Of a stretch of 44,038 bases of DNA, positions 17,654 through 26,398 are shown piece after piece. The stretch covers positions 95,655 to 139,692 of the forward strand of contig NZ_MSKS01000011.1 in NCBI RefSeq assembly GCF_001937445.1, written 5' to 3'. The position numbers were made by a program, and so were the translations under genes. Numbering within the stretch: position 1 is the first letter of the stretch; every line of letters begins with the position of its first letter. The notes beneath the pieces are model-generated. The model saw nothing but the letters and a program-made list of their open reading frames with translations. It was not told the DNA's origin and made no database searches. Origin of the DNA: Actinomyces oris (GTDB taxonomy: Bacteria > Actinomycetota > Actinomycetes > Actinomycetales > Actinomycetaceae).

Positions 17654-17981
17654 AACTTACAGTCCACCCTCATCTCCTTTACGAGCTGAGCGGCCAGACG
17701 GCTCGGCGGAGGAAGCGCTCCCGATGTCGCACGGGCCCGACTCCTCCACCACCACACCAGGATGTGCCCGCAGTCACAGGCGGGAACGTCGACCTTTTGG
17801 CTTGACGTCGTCGGAAGCTGGTGGCTGGAGGCGCCCGAGGGGGCGTCGGTGGCGCTTGACGCCAGGACGCCGAAAAGTGTTTAAATAGGAGCGCTGCCGT
17901 CCGGTCCCGCAGGGCGCTTGCGGAGCCGGTAGCGCTCCAGCCCCTGGAAATGGCGTAACGACGCCGCTCCCAGAGGCAGAG
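17654..17981 (+). promoter_or_regulatory. Array 4 trailer, membrane-gene remnant and leader of CRISPR array 5
   Basis: The first part (to about 17722) matches the trailer after array 1 and contains GQTARRRKRS, the remnant of the membrane protein C-terminus, here with the stop codon lost. From about 17783 (GGAACGTCGACC) it is the common leader, but the dyad is changed to GACGCC-AG-GACGCC, so its inverted-repeat symmetry is lost, and the box reads TTTAAATAG. Confidence 0.8.
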
Positions 17982-18374
17982 GTCAGAAAGCACCCAGCAC
18001 CAGAAGGTGCATTAAGACTGAGAACCTCGCGCCTATATGCCCTAACGCGTCAGAAAGCACCCAGCACCAGAAGGTGCATTAAGACTGGTAACGAGAATCT
18101 CATATTCGGCAACGGTGCGGGGTCAGAAAGCACCCAGCACCAGAAGGTGCATTAAGACGAACCTCCGAGCGACACCCGAGTGGACCCCAATCAGTCAGAA
18201 AGCACCCAGCACCAGAAGGTGCATTAAGACCGTTGTTCCTTCTTTGCATGGTATCTCCTTCCATGGTCAGAAAGCACCCAGCACCAGAAGGTGCATTAGA
18301 CCATTTATCCACGCCTCGGTGGCCCTGAGGTACTCCAACCAGAAAGCCCCCAGCACCAGAAGTGCCTATTTACG
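17982..18374 (+). CRISPR. CRISPR array 5 (6 repeats, 5 spacers)
   Basis: Units at 17982-18018, 18049-18085, 18122-18158, 18194-18230, 18266-18301 (one A deleted, 36 nt) and a degenerate last unit at 18338-18374 ending CCTATTTACGG. Spacers are 30-36 nt. Confidence 0.95.
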
Positions 18375-18580
18375 GGGCTTGCCGTGAGGTGGTTGCCAAC
18401 AGCGCCAGAAAACGGCCAGTCCAACCGCCAGTCCCTTGAACAGGCCCTCCAAGCCGACCCGAACCACCCCACCACCACGGGCGCCGTCCTCCTCGACGAC
18501 CACCAAGGCCTCCACCCCAGGTGGATTCGTGCCAGGTGAGCTCGCAGGATTCCAGCAAGCATCACGCAGTCGAAACGCCT
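18375..18580 (-). pseudogene. Duplicated array-trailer block with a conserved C-terminal coding remnant, copy 1
   Basis: On the minus strand one frame reads EALVVVEEDGARGGGVVRVG, then LEGLFKGLAVGLAVFWRCW and PPHGKPRK, ending at a stop inside the array end. The same frame is preserved in the block at 20867-21070 with mostly conservative changes. This suggests the 3' end of a once-coding gene whose 5' part is gone; the family was not recognised. The hydrophobic GLAVGLAVFW stretch could be part of a membrane segment. From about 18580 to 18790 sequence similarity to the second copy fades and no gene is seen. Confidence 0.4.
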
Positions 18581-18797
18581 ACAGCGCAGGGAACGGCCAG
18601 CAGACGCAAAGCCAGGCGGCCGCGCCAAGGAGCCCAGCCGCCCGCTCGTCACCCACTCACGGGACACAGTCAACGCGTCGGCAGACCAACATCCATGTCC
18701 CACACCAGCATTGCTTCAGCGGCGACGCAGAGGCAGGGCCATGACGCCACCGAAAGAACAGTTGCCAACGCCAGCCTTTAACTTATAACTTAAGTAC

Positions 18798-19391
18798 GTG
18801 ACTACGATTCAGGAGGCCCGGCGCAGCCTAGGCGTTGCGCAGAGTGAGCTAGCACAACGCCTAGGGGTTTCTGCCGCCTCCGTATCTCAGACCGAGACAC
18901 GAGAAGCGCGAGGCGACATTACGTTGCGCACGCGCGCCCGCTATCTCAGCGCGCTGGGCTTGGAGGATCTCGGGATCGTGGCCCCACACATCCCCGACAA
19001 CACAACGCCCCTCCCCGACCTCGACCCCGGTATCACCAGCATCACTCCGGACAGCGCTGCGGCCTCCAGCCGCTCACGACGCCGCAGCCTCATGCTCCAC
19101 CGACTGGTCGATGCATCCATCAACTGGTCGGAGACGTCATCCTGGCACCCACAAGTTGTCACCGGAATCGCACGCAATGAACACTCGGTTCAAGGGACGC
19201 TGCACCGGTCGGCTCTCGAACGCTGGAAGTCATGGATAGAGTCAGGCGACATCGAAACGATGCGTGAACGCATGTGCGCCGAAGACGAGGACGCCTGCCT
19301 GCTCCGAGACGTCTCCCCCATGGCGGGATTTCTCAGCGCACCCCAACGCCAGGCCGTCATCTACTGGGAGAGGAAGCACTATGCAGCGTGA
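18798..19391 (+). CDS. XRE-family helix-turn-helix protein, probable antitoxin
   Basis: 197 residues from a GTG start. Residues 1-55 form an XRE-type helix-turn-helix (IQEARRSLGVAQSELAQRLG, then VSAASVSQTETRE). The remaining part is not recognised; it contains a conserved-looking LHRSALERWKSWIESGD segment. The gene overlaps the following nucleotidyltransferase-like gene by 11 nt, which suggests a toxin-antitoxin operon with this protein as DNA-binding antitoxin. It lies between CRISPR arrays 5 and 6 and is not related to the cas genes by sequence. An AT-rich stretch (TTAACTTATAACTTAAG) just upstream probably holds the promoter. Confidence 0.65.
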   Translation: MTTIQEARRSLGVAQSELAQRLGVSAASVSQTETREARGDITLRTRARYLSALGLEDLGIVAPHIPDNTTPLPDLDPGITSITPDSAAASSRSRRRSLMLHRLVDASINWSETSSWHPQVVTGIARNEHSVQGTLHRSALERWKSWIESGDIETMRERMCAEDEDACLLRDVSPMAGFLSAPQRQAVIYWERKHYAA

Positions 19392-19986
19392 GCAGTTCTA
19401 CCACGCCATTCGTACAGCCTGCACAATCATCAACAGAAGCGAGGTGACCGTCCTCGGCTCACAGTCCATCCTCGCCTCCTTCTCCGAGGACGAACTGCCC
19501 GAACGCGCCACACTATCCCGCGAGATCGACATTCTTCCCATCGACGACAACCCTGAAACCGTCAAAGAACTGGCGGATCTCATTGAGGGAGTCGCTGGCG
19601 AGCTTTCTCCTTTCGAGCAACTTCACGGCTTCGCAATCGACGGCGTCGACGATTCCACCGCGATCCTCTCTTCCGGATGGAGAGACCGCCTCATAGCTGT
19701 TTCAGGACCTGCAACTTCTCTTCCCGGAAGCACACTAAGTAACACAGGCTATTGCCTGTCACCAGAAGATCTGTGCGTCGCAAAATTGTGTGCCAACCGC
19801 GACAAGGACAGAGAATTTGTCGGCGCATTGCTGGACGCCGCAATCGTCAATCCTTATGACGTCATGAACCTTCTCGAACTCCTCGACGAGCAGCACGAAG
19901 AAGCCAAGGCACGAGCACAGTCCTTTCTTCATCACTGGAAAGACAGTAAAACATCAAGGTCCAGACCAACCGCAGGCTGCGGATGA
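19381..19986 (+). CDS. Nucleotidyltransferase-like protein (DUF6036/AbiEii-like), probable toxin partner
   Basis: 201 residues starting at ATG 19381 within the end of the helix-turn-helix gene. VTVLGSQSILASF followed by LSREIDILPID matches the GS...D-x-D core of MNT-type nucleotidyltransferases, and GYCLSPEDLCVAKLCANRDKD matches the helix that follows in DUF6036 proteins. Pairing with an XRE protein is typical of such toxin-antitoxin modules. The last codons (RSRPTAGCG) lie in a junction with the duplicated membrane-gene remnant at about 19970, so the native C-terminus may have been replaced. Family assignment is moderately secure; a toxin role is inferred. Confidence 0.6.
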   Translation: MQREQFYHAIRTACTIINRSEVTVLGSQSILASFSEDELPERATLSREIDILPIDDNPETVKELADLIEGVAGELSPFEQLHGFAIDGVDDSTAILSSGWRDRLIAVSGPATSLPGSTLSNTGYCLSPEDLCVAKLCANRDKDREFVGALLDAAIVNPYDVMNLLELLDEQHEEAKARAQSFLHHWKDSKTSRSRPTAGCG

Positions 19987-20136
19987 GGTGGATCGTGTGA
20001 TCGAGCTCGACTCGGAGGCGGTCGGGTCCATCGTCTCCGAGCAGTGGACCATGATGACCGACGCCGACAGACAGCTCGAGGCCTTCCTGACCCACTTGCT
20101 GGACGGCCAGGCGGCTCGGCGTGGGAAACGCTCCTG
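19970..20136 (+). pseudogene. Membrane protein gene remnant with in-frame deletion of both membrane helices
   Basis: The sequence matches codons of about 80-123 of the intact gene at 15734-16477 (DEVDRVIELDSEAVG, then SEQWTMMTDADRQL, then AFLTHLLD) and then jumps to its last residues, AARRGKRS and TGA. About 320 nt encoding the amphipathic helix and both membrane segments are missing, but the frame is kept. No start codon or upstream part is present; the 5' boundary is the nucleotidyltransferase gene. Confidence 0.75.
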
Positions 20137-20396
20137 ACGCCGAGTCCAGAGCCCTGCTCCATCTCCACCACAGCAGGTTGTGGCCACAGTCACAGGCGGG
20201 AACGTCGACCTTTTGCTTGACGTCGTCGGAAGCTGGTGGCCGAGGGTGCCTGAGGGGGCGTCGGTGGCGCTTGGCGTCAGGACGCCGAAAAGTGGTTAAA
20301 TAGGAACAGTGCCGGCCGGTCCCGCGGGGTGCTTGCGGAGCCGGTAGCGCTCCAGCCCCTGGAAGTGGCGCAACGACGCCGTTCCCAGAGGCAGAG
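20137..20396 (+). promoter_or_regulatory. Leader of CRISPR array 6
   Basis: Homologous to the array 2 and array 4 leaders from GACGCCGAGTCC to the first repeat, including the GGCGTC-AG-GACGCC dyad and TTAAATAG box. Confidence 0.85.
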
Positions 20397-20866
20397 GTCA
20401 GAAAGTACCCAGCACCAGAAGGTGCATTAAGACCATAATGTTTGTCATCGTTGTCTCCTTGCTTGACCTGTCAGAAAGTACCCAGCACCAGAAGGTGCAT
20501 TAAGACTCCTCAGCCTGGGCACTGACACCGAACCAGGTCCCGTCAGAGAGTACCCAGCACCAGAAGGTGCATTAAGACGTTTAGAGGTTGTCTTCGAGGA
20601 CGATCTGTACCTTGTCAGAAAGCATCCAGCACCAGAAGGTGCATTAAGACTCTCCCGTGAGCAGGTATCCCACGCTGGTATCCAGGTCAGAAAGCACCCA
20701 GCACCAGAAGGTGCATTAAGACCTTCAGCCGCAGCTGGTTCATAGTCATTCTTCATGCGTCAGAAAGTACCCAGCACCAGAAGGTGCATTAAGACATCTG
20801 CGCCTGCAGCGCGGCGATCTGGTTCTGGCGTCAGAAAGCACCCAGCACCAGAAGCCCCTATTCACG
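20397..20866 (+). CRISPR. CRISPR array 6 (7 repeats, 6 spacers)
   Basis: Units at 20397, 20470, 20542, 20614, 20686, 20759 and 20830 (degenerate, ends CCTATTCACGG). Several units carry GTACCC in place of GCACCC. Spacers are 34-36 nt. The spacers at 20434-20469 and 20723-20758 contain an ATG-initiated frame on the minus strand. Confidence 0.96.
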
Positions 20867-21080
20867 GGGCTTGCCGTGCGGTGGCTGCCAACAGCGCCGG
20901 AAAACGGCCAGTCCGATCGCCAATCCCTTGAACAGGCCCTCCGAGCCAACCCGAACCACCCCACCACCACGGACGCCGTCCTCCTCGACGACAACCAAAA
21001 CCCCCACCCCAAGTGGATTCTTGGCAGGTGAACTCGCAGGAATCCAGGAAACGTCACGCAGCCAAAACGCCCCTACCGCA
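20867..21080 (-). pseudogene. Duplicated array-trailer block with a conserved C-terminal coding remnant, copy 2
   Basis: The minus strand reads GAFWLRDVSWIPASSPAKNP, then LGVGVLVVVEEDGVRGGGVV, then GLFKGLAIGLAVFRRCW and PPHGKPRE before a stop next to the array. It is homologous to the block after array 5. A stop or frame break lies upstream, so the gene is incomplete. From 21081 to 21161 only weak similarity to the first copy remains. Confidence 0.4.
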
Positions 21081-21161
21081 GGAGCCGGTCAAGCAGACGC
21101 AAACCAAAACGGGCGGCACCAAGAAACTCGGCGGCAGCAGCCCACTCACCGTTCATTCCTC

Positions 21162-21179
21162 GCCCGCCCACGAGCGGGC
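21162..21179 (-). terminator. Hairpin downstream of the NlpC/P60-like gene
   Basis: GCCCGC-TCGTGG-GCGGGC on the minus strand, 83 nt after the stop of the gene ending at 21262. There is no clear U tract, as is common in high-GC bacteria. Confidence 0.4.
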
Positions 21180-21261
21180 AGGCAGTCATGCGACCAGGCG
21201 GTCAGGTGGCCGGGCCGACAGCCCAGCCAAGCCGCCCCGCGCCCCGCGCGCCGCCCCCGCT

Positions 21262-22578
21262 TCAGGCGCGGCGTAGACGCAGGATGACGAGGCCGCCGGA
21301 CAGCAGGATCGCCGCCACGGACAGCACGCCGATCGCCACACCCGTCACCGGCAGCCACCGCTCCCGGACACTCTGGGCGGAAGGCCGCTCAGCGGCGCTC
21401 GTGAGCCCCTTCGCGTCCTGGCTGCTACCAGCACCCACCACGACCTCGTTGTGGTCGCCGTCCCCGGCCCCACCCGCGGACTGCGCGCCGGAGCTTGCGC
21501 CATCCGGCACCGAGCCGCCGTTGGAAGACGGGGCCCCCGCAGCCGGGCCCTGCTGAGCCTTCGCCTGGGGCGAGGCCGACGCCGAGGCCGCCGGGGCCGG
21601 CGTCGCAGCGCCACCCCCGGCGGCTCCCGCACCGCCACCGGTACGCTGCTGATCCGCAGGCGCAGCCGCGCCACCAGCAGGAGCGGACCACTGCGGGCGC
21701 GCCACCAAAGCCACCTCAGCCATCATCTGCGCATCCAGGGTCTGCGCCTGGGCGGTGCCCGTCGAGGCCCGCACAACCTGGTTGTTGCCGACATAGATGC
21801 CGACGTCGTAGACGTTCCCGAACACCGTGGACTGGGCGGGAGCCGAGCCGGAACCACCCTGCCCCCCGGACAGGGGGTTGGAGAAGAAGACAATGTCCCC
21901 GGGGCTGATCGAGCCGTCCGTGTTCAGCCACAGACGCCCCTGGGAGTGGAACCAGCCGGCCAGGTCATCCGGCTTCCAGCTCCCGGAAAGGTCCTGCCCG
22001 ACGTCGGCCCGGTAGCCGACCTGAGTGTTCTGGTCCGCCGCATACGTCGTGTGCGAGTAGTCCCAGCCGGAGAGCACCATGCCCACCAGGGCGGAGGACG
22101 TGATCGCGTACGGGGCGGGGCCACTGGCACGCGCATTCGCCCCCGACAGCGGCGTAGGACGCGACGCATCCGACACCAAGGACCCTCCGGCGCTGACGAA
22201 GGACTGGGTCCGGGCCACCACGTCGTTGGCGGCGGCACCATCCGGGCCGGCGGCCGCAGAGGCGGGGAGCCCCTGCGGCACGGCCCACTGGCCATCAGCC
22301 AGCATGACCGAGACAGCGCCCAACGCGCCCCCGGGACTGACACCCTCCACGTTGTAGGTCAGGCCGCCACCATCACCGGGCGCCTCGTCACCGAGAGTCG
22401 TCAGAGTGCCCGAAGCACCGCTGACCTGCGCCATCTCAGCAACCGTATTAAACGTGTTGCCGGAGGTCGGCTCCGCGGACACCGGAGCCATCATGGGGAT
22501 GCTCAGCGAGGACGACAGCACCACCGCACCGGCGAGACCAACCAGCCTCGGAGCGCGTCGACGCACAGCCTTCTTCAC
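21262..22578 (-). CDS. Secreted, membrane-anchored NlpC/P60-like protein lacking the catalytic Cys
   Basis: About 438 residues from a GTG at 22578 preceded by GGAAGGA; the exact start is uncertain because a nearby TTG is also possible. VKKAVRRRAPRLVGLAGAVV is a signal peptide. The central domain (about 150-290) has the NlpC/P60 layout: ITSSALVGMVLSGW, SISPGDIVFFSN and VYDVGIYVGN. Where active enzymes have D-C-S-G-L and H-V-G-I-Y-x-G, this protein has S161-S-A-L and D258-V-G-I-Y, and there is no cysteine in the mature part. A Pro/Ala/Gly-rich region, a C-terminal helix (VAIGVLSVAAILLSGGLVIL) and RLRRA follow; WLPVTGVAIG before the helix resembles an LPXTG-type sorting site. Peptidase activity is unlikely; a wall-binding or scaffold role is possible. 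Confidence 0.7.
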   Translation of the reverse strand: MKKAVRRRAPRLVGLAGAVVLSSSLSIPMMAPVSAEPTSGNTFNTVAEMAQVSGASGTLTTLGDEAPGDGGGLTYNVEGVSPGGALGAVSVMLADGQWAVPQGLPASAAAGPDGAAANDVVARTQSFVSAGGSLVSDASRPTPLSGANARASGPAPYAITSSALVGMVLSGWDYSHTTYAADQNTQVGYRADVGQDLSGSWKPDDLAGWFHSQGRLWLNTDGSISPGDIVFFSNPLSGGQGGSGSAPAQSTVFGNVYDVGIYVGNNQVVRASTGTAQAQTLDAQMMAEVALVARPQWSAPAGGAAAPADQQRTGGGAGAAGGGAATPAPAASASASPQAKAQQGPAAGAPSSNGGSVPDGASSGAQSAGGAGDGDHNEVVVGAGSSQDAKGLTSAAERPSAQSVRERWLPVTGVAIGVLSVAAILLSGGLVILRLRRA

Positions 22579-22798
22579 TGTTACCAACAGTCCTTCCACG
22601 TCACCCGCCGGGAGGGGCATCCACCGGCGACCTGCACTTGTTATCTTAACGTAACGTACGCGACTCCGACCACCTTGAAAAGGGGGCACATCGCAGTTCG
22701 CGGGCCCCTTGACCGCCGCCCGACGACGGCGCCCAGGTGCCACATCCCGTTATTTTTCCGTCTTACCCTCAGGTTGCGTCAAGGTTGACCTGGATCAG

Positions 22799-23353
22799 TC
22801 AACCCCCGTAGACCTCAGGGCGCAGCGTACCGATGAACGGCAGGTTGCGGTACCGCTCGGCGTAGTCCAGCCCGTAGCCGACGACGAACTCCGTAGGAAT
22901 ATCGAAGCCGACGTACTTGACGTCCACCTCAACCTTGGCGGCGTCGGGCTTGCGCAGCAGCGTGGCGATCTCCACCGAGGCCGCGCCGCGGGAAGACAGG
23001 TTGCCCAGCAGCCAGGACAGGGTCAGCCCGGAGTCGATGACGTCCTCAATGATGAGGATGTGACGGTCGGTGACGTCGGTGTCCAGGTCCTTGAGGATGC
23101 GCACCACGCCGGAGGACTTGGTGCCCGAGCCGTAGGAGGACACCGCCATCCAGTCCATCGGGGCACTCATGTGCAGCCGGCGTGACAAGTCCGCCATGAC
23201 GTAGACGGCCCCCTTGAGCACGCCCACGAGCAGAGGGTCGCGACCGGCGTAGTCCGCGTCGATCTGCGCGGCCATCTCATCGAGGCGCTGCCCGATCTGC
23301 TCCTCGGTGATGAGAACCTGCTGAAGGTCCGATCCCATGTCCGTGGCGTCCAT
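22799..23353 (-). CDS. hpt: Hypoxanthine phosphoribosyltransferase
   Basis: 184 residues from ATG 23353, preceded by GAGGAAGG; an ATG six codons earlier has a weaker site. It converts hypoxanthine or guanine and PRPP to IMP or GMP in purine salvage. The PRPP-binding loop is [14 protein letters not shown], the [18 protein letters not shown] strand-helix binds pyrophosphate, [12 protein letters not shown] is the flexible loop, and [19 protein letters not shown] is the purine-binding C-terminal signature. The length is normal for the family. In many actinobacteria it is followed by ftsH; here it is followed by the NlpC-like gene on the same strand. Confidence 0.95.
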   Translation of the reverse strand: MDATDMGSDLQQVLITEEQIGQRLDEMAAQIDADYAGRDPLLVGVLKGAVYVMADLSRRLHMSAPMDWMAVSSYGSGTKSSGVVRILKDLDTDVTDRHILIIEDVIDSGLTLSWLLGNLSSRGAASVEIATLLRKPDAAKVEVDVKYVGFDIPTEFVVGYGLDYAERYRNLPFIGTLRPEVYGG

Positions 23354-23466
23354 ACGCCCTGCCTTCCTCATGTGTCGTCATAACTGCGCGGGCCCACCGT
23401 GGCCGGGGAGGCCACCGGTCCGCGCCGACGCCATAAGCCTGCCACAACGGGCCGCGACCTGGCACT

Positions 23467-24687
23467 TCAGCTGACGCGACGCACCCACACGTCGGGGCGG
23501 GCGAGCTCAGCCGGCGTGGGCAGCAGCTCGGGATCGGCCCACACGGCGTTGAGCCCCTCGTGCCCGATACGGGTCACGACGCTGCGCACGAAGGCGGCGC
23601 CGTCGGCGTACTGGGCCTCCTTGGCCTCCAGGCCCATGAGCCGGTGCAGCAGGAGCGAGCCCAGTCCGGGGCCGGGGCCGATGCCGCCGTCGGCCGCGCG
23701 GCTGCGCGAGAGCACGGCCCGAAGCCGGTGGACCGACGGCATCCGGTTGGGGTGCACGTCATCGAGGACCACCTCGGCGTGCCCCTCCAGGAAGGTCAGC
23801 GCGGCCGCCAGGGAGGCGACCTCGGCGCGATCCGTGACGTTCATCAAACCCTCGAGCACCCGCCCTCGGCCCGCACGCGCCGCAAGGCGCACCGCCCGGC
23901 CTCGCCGCGGCCGCTGCCTCCCCCGCCCTCGTGAGCTCTCGCCCCCGGCACCGTCGGCGCCCCCGTACACGGCCTCGACGACGGCGCCGATCACCATGCG
24001 CATGGAGTCCGACAGGTAGGGGCCGAGCCAGGGCGCGGCGGCCAGCTGGACGGCGTGGGTCATCTCGTGCAGGCAGACCCAGGCGGGCAGGTCGAGCATG
24101 TCCAGGTCCATCTGGCGGCGCACCGCCAGCACGTTGGGGGCCACGAGCAGGAGGTGCGGCGACGCCGCCCCATCCCAGCCTGTGCCTGTCGCCACGTCAC
24201 GGGCCGGCGCGGTGGCGGGCGCCGCGACGTCGGCCCCCTCGCCTGCGGGCGGAGCGGCGTCGGCGGCACCGGCCCCGTGGCCGTGGGGTCCGCTCGGGGC
24301 CGCGGGCACCACCTGTCCCAGGAGCCGGGTGGCGAGCAGGCTCATCGCCCCGGCGATCTCGGCGGCCCCGACGAGCTGGATCGCCTCCGAGGCCCGCGGG
24401 GCGGGCACCTGTTCCATGAGGCCGCGCAGCGCCCGGGTGGAGGCGCGCACGAGCCCGGCCCGGTCGACGACGCTCACGCGTGTGGACTCGGCGACCTGCT
24501 GAGCCGCCCGGTTCAGGCCGGTGATCCTGGCGACCCAGGCCGGCGCCTCCTGGGCGGAGCGGCGCAGGACCGCCACCGAGCTGGCGCGCGCCGAGCGCGA
24601 GGCGCTGGGGCCTGCCGGGATGAGCGCACTCAGGCGCTCCACCGTCCGCCAGTCGACGAGGCCCGCCGCTGTGCCCTGGGTCGTCAC
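23467..24687 (-). CDS. Zinc-dependent metalloprotease of the DUF2342 family
   Basis: 406 residues from GTG 24687 with GAAAGGT upstream. LDLPAWVCLHEMTHAVQL contains H207-E-M-T-H211, the HExxH zinc site, and FLEGHAEVVLDDVHPNRMPS supplies further ligands typical of this actinobacterial family (once called coenzyme F420 biosynthesis-associated protein). A low-complexity Ala/Gly-rich insertion (about 145-175) precedes the catalytic helix, and a basic stretch GRGRQRPRRGRAVR lies in the middle. There is no signal peptide. Its substrate is unknown. It sits between dacB and hpt on the same strand, a conserved neighbourhood in Actinomycetes. Confidence 0.88.
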   Translation of the reverse strand: MTTQGTAAGLVDWRTVERLSALIPAGPSASRSARASSVAVLRRSAQEAPAWVARITGLNRAAQQVAESTRVSVVDRAGLVRASTRALRGLMEQVPAPRASEAIQLVGAAEIAGAMSLLATRLLGQVVPAAPSGPHGHGAGAADAAPPAGEGADVAAPATAPARDVATGTGWDGAASPHLLLVAPNVLAVRRQMDLDMLDLPAWVCLHEMTHAVQLAAAPWLGPYLSDSMRMVIGAVVEAVYGGADGAGGESSRGRGRQRPRRGRAVRLAARAGRGRVLEGLMNVTDRAEVASLAAALTFLEGHAEVVLDDVHPNRMPSVHRLRAVLSRSRAADGGIGPGPGLGSLLLHRLMGLEAKEAQYADGAAFVRSVVTRIGHEGLNAVWADPELLPTPAELARPDVWVRRVS

Positions 24688-24768
24688 CGTGACACCTTTC
24701 TCGCCGAGTTCACCGGGCTGCCCGAGCCCCTGCCTTTCGCCACTGCGCCGAACACGCCGCCGCGCCTC

Positions 24769-26163
24769 TCACGAGCAGCCGCAGGAGGCCAGGGGCGCCA
24801 CGAAGTGGTTGTCGATCGCGGCCGCGGCCGCCCCGACGCCGTTGGCGGGGAAGCCGTTGGCCAGGACCGCGAAGGCCAGCTGGCGCCCGTCGGCGGTGGT
24901 GACGACCCCGGCCAGGGAGGAGGTCTGCTCCAGTGAGCCGGTCTTGGCGCGCACCGTCCCGGCGGCGGCGGTGTCGTGCAGGCGGTGGTCCAGAGTCCCG
25001 TCCAGGGCGGCGACGGGCAGATCGGCGATGAGGGTGCGTCCGGCCGAGCTGCCCTCGCCTCCGGCGGCCTTGGCGAGGATCTGGGCCAGGAGCCTGGCGG
25101 GGACCTTGTTGCCCTTGGCCAGCCCCGAGGAGTCCAGGAGCGTCACCCCGGAGGTGTCGAAGCCGTCCTTGCTCAGCTGGGCGAGCACGGCCTTGGAGGC
25201 CCCGGCAAAGTCAGTGGTCTCCTTGGCGTGCGCGGCCACGAGGCGCCCCTCGACCTCGGTCATCGTGTTGTCGGAGGTCTTCAGCGACAGGGCGAGGATG
25301 TCGGACAGCGGGGCGGAGGAGACCGAGGCCATCTCCCGGGCGCCACCGGAGGCTGCGGCGCGGGTCGGTTCGCCGTCGACCGTGATGCCGGCCTCGCTCA
25401 GGTGCTTGGCGAAGGCCTGGGCGGCCCCCATGGCCGGATCCTCCGGGTAGCCCTGGTTCTGGGTGGCTGAGACATCCACCATGATCGGCTGGATCTTGGC
25501 CACGTACTGCTCGTTGCCGGCCTCCCACTTCTCGTTCCACTGGGCACCAGTGAACAGGGTGTCGTCCAGGCGCAGGGAGACCGACGTCGTCCCCTGGGAC
25601 TTGAGCTTCTCAGCGGTGGCGCGGGCGAGGTCGCCCAGGCCGGCGTGGCCGGCCGTGGCGCTCGGGTCGCCCTCGTTGTCGGCCAGCAGCACGTCACCGC
25701 CGCCCACGAGGGTGAGGGTCTGCCCCTCCAGGACGGCCTTGGTCTGAAGGGTGTGTCCCGGCCCCATGGAGGACAGGGCGGCCCAGGCGGTGAGCACCTT
25801 GTTGGTGGAGGCCGGCGTCACCCCGGTGGCGGCCGAGCGGTCCAGCAGCTCCTCGCCGGTGGCGACGTCGACGACGGAGGCCGTCACGTTCCCCCCGGTC
25901 AGGGCGGCGTCGGAGGCCACGCCCTGGGCGTAGCCGCTCAGGGCGGTCTTGGAGGGTGTGGGAGCCCCCTGGTCCAGGCCGGAGGGGGCGGCGGCGGTCT
26001 TGGCGCTGGGGCCGGCCGGAGTCGGGAAGGGCCGGGGGGCGACGTCGGCGTAGGCGACCGTCACCGGGCCGGGCAGCAGGTCGAGAGCATCGCCCAGGCT
26101 GTAGTAGCCGCCGAAAACCAGCAGGCTCGCCGCTGTCAGGGCAGCGGTCTGGACCTTGCGCAT
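24769..26163 (-). CDS. dacB: D-alanyl-D-alanine carboxypeptidase/endopeptidase (PBP4 type)
   Basis: 464 residues; ATG 26163 has GGAGG at the right distance. A signal peptide or anchor (TAALTAASLLVFGGYYSLG) precedes the S13 peptidase domain. The three active-site motifs are present: S119-T-N-K122 (PASTNK), the S-D-N motif in SLKTSDNTMTEVE, and K-T-G in RAKTGSLEQTS. DSSGLAKGNKVPARLLAQIL is typical for the family. It trims and opens peptidoglycan cross-links outside the membrane. The protein ends APLASCGCS. It is divergent from ppa, with a 235-nt intergenic region (26164-26398) between them. Confidence 0.95.
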   Translation of the reverse strand: MRKVQTAALTAASLLVFGGYYSLGDALDLLPGPVTVAYADVAPRPFPTPAGPSAKTAAAPSGLDQGAPTPSKTALSGYAQGVASDAALTGGNVTASVVDVATGEELLDRSAATGVTPASTNKVLTAWAALSSMGPGHTLQTKAVLEGQTLTLVGGGDVLLADNEGDPSATAGHAGLGDLARATAEKLKSQGTTSVSLRLDDTLFTGAQWNEKWEAGNEQYVAKIQPIMVDVSATQNQGYPEDPAMGAAQAFAKHLSEAGITVDGEPTRAAASGGAREMASVSSAPLSDILALSLKTSDNTMTEVEGRLVAAHAKETTDFAGASKAVLAQLSKDGFDTSGVTLLDSSGLAKGNKVPARLLAQILAKAAGGEGSSAGRTLIADLPVAALDGTLDHRLHDTAAAGTVRAKTGSLEQTSSLAGVVTTADGRQLAFAVLANGFPANGVGAAAAAIDNHFVAPLASCGCS

Positions 26164-26398
26164 ACGTCCTCCGGACTGGGTTGTGGACAGGCTGGGATGG
26201 CCTGTATATCAAGTAGGTAGGGCGCCCAGGAGGTTACCGCCACCGGTGCACCGACGTGCAGAGTACGCGTTTACCGACCTCAGGCGCTGTCGTGCGCCAC
26301 ACTAGTGCCATCAATACCCGCCCCGCCGGATCGACGCCGACCAGCAGGCACCGTTCCAGCGCCCAACGAGCTGAAGACACGAGCGAAGGAGGCTCCCC

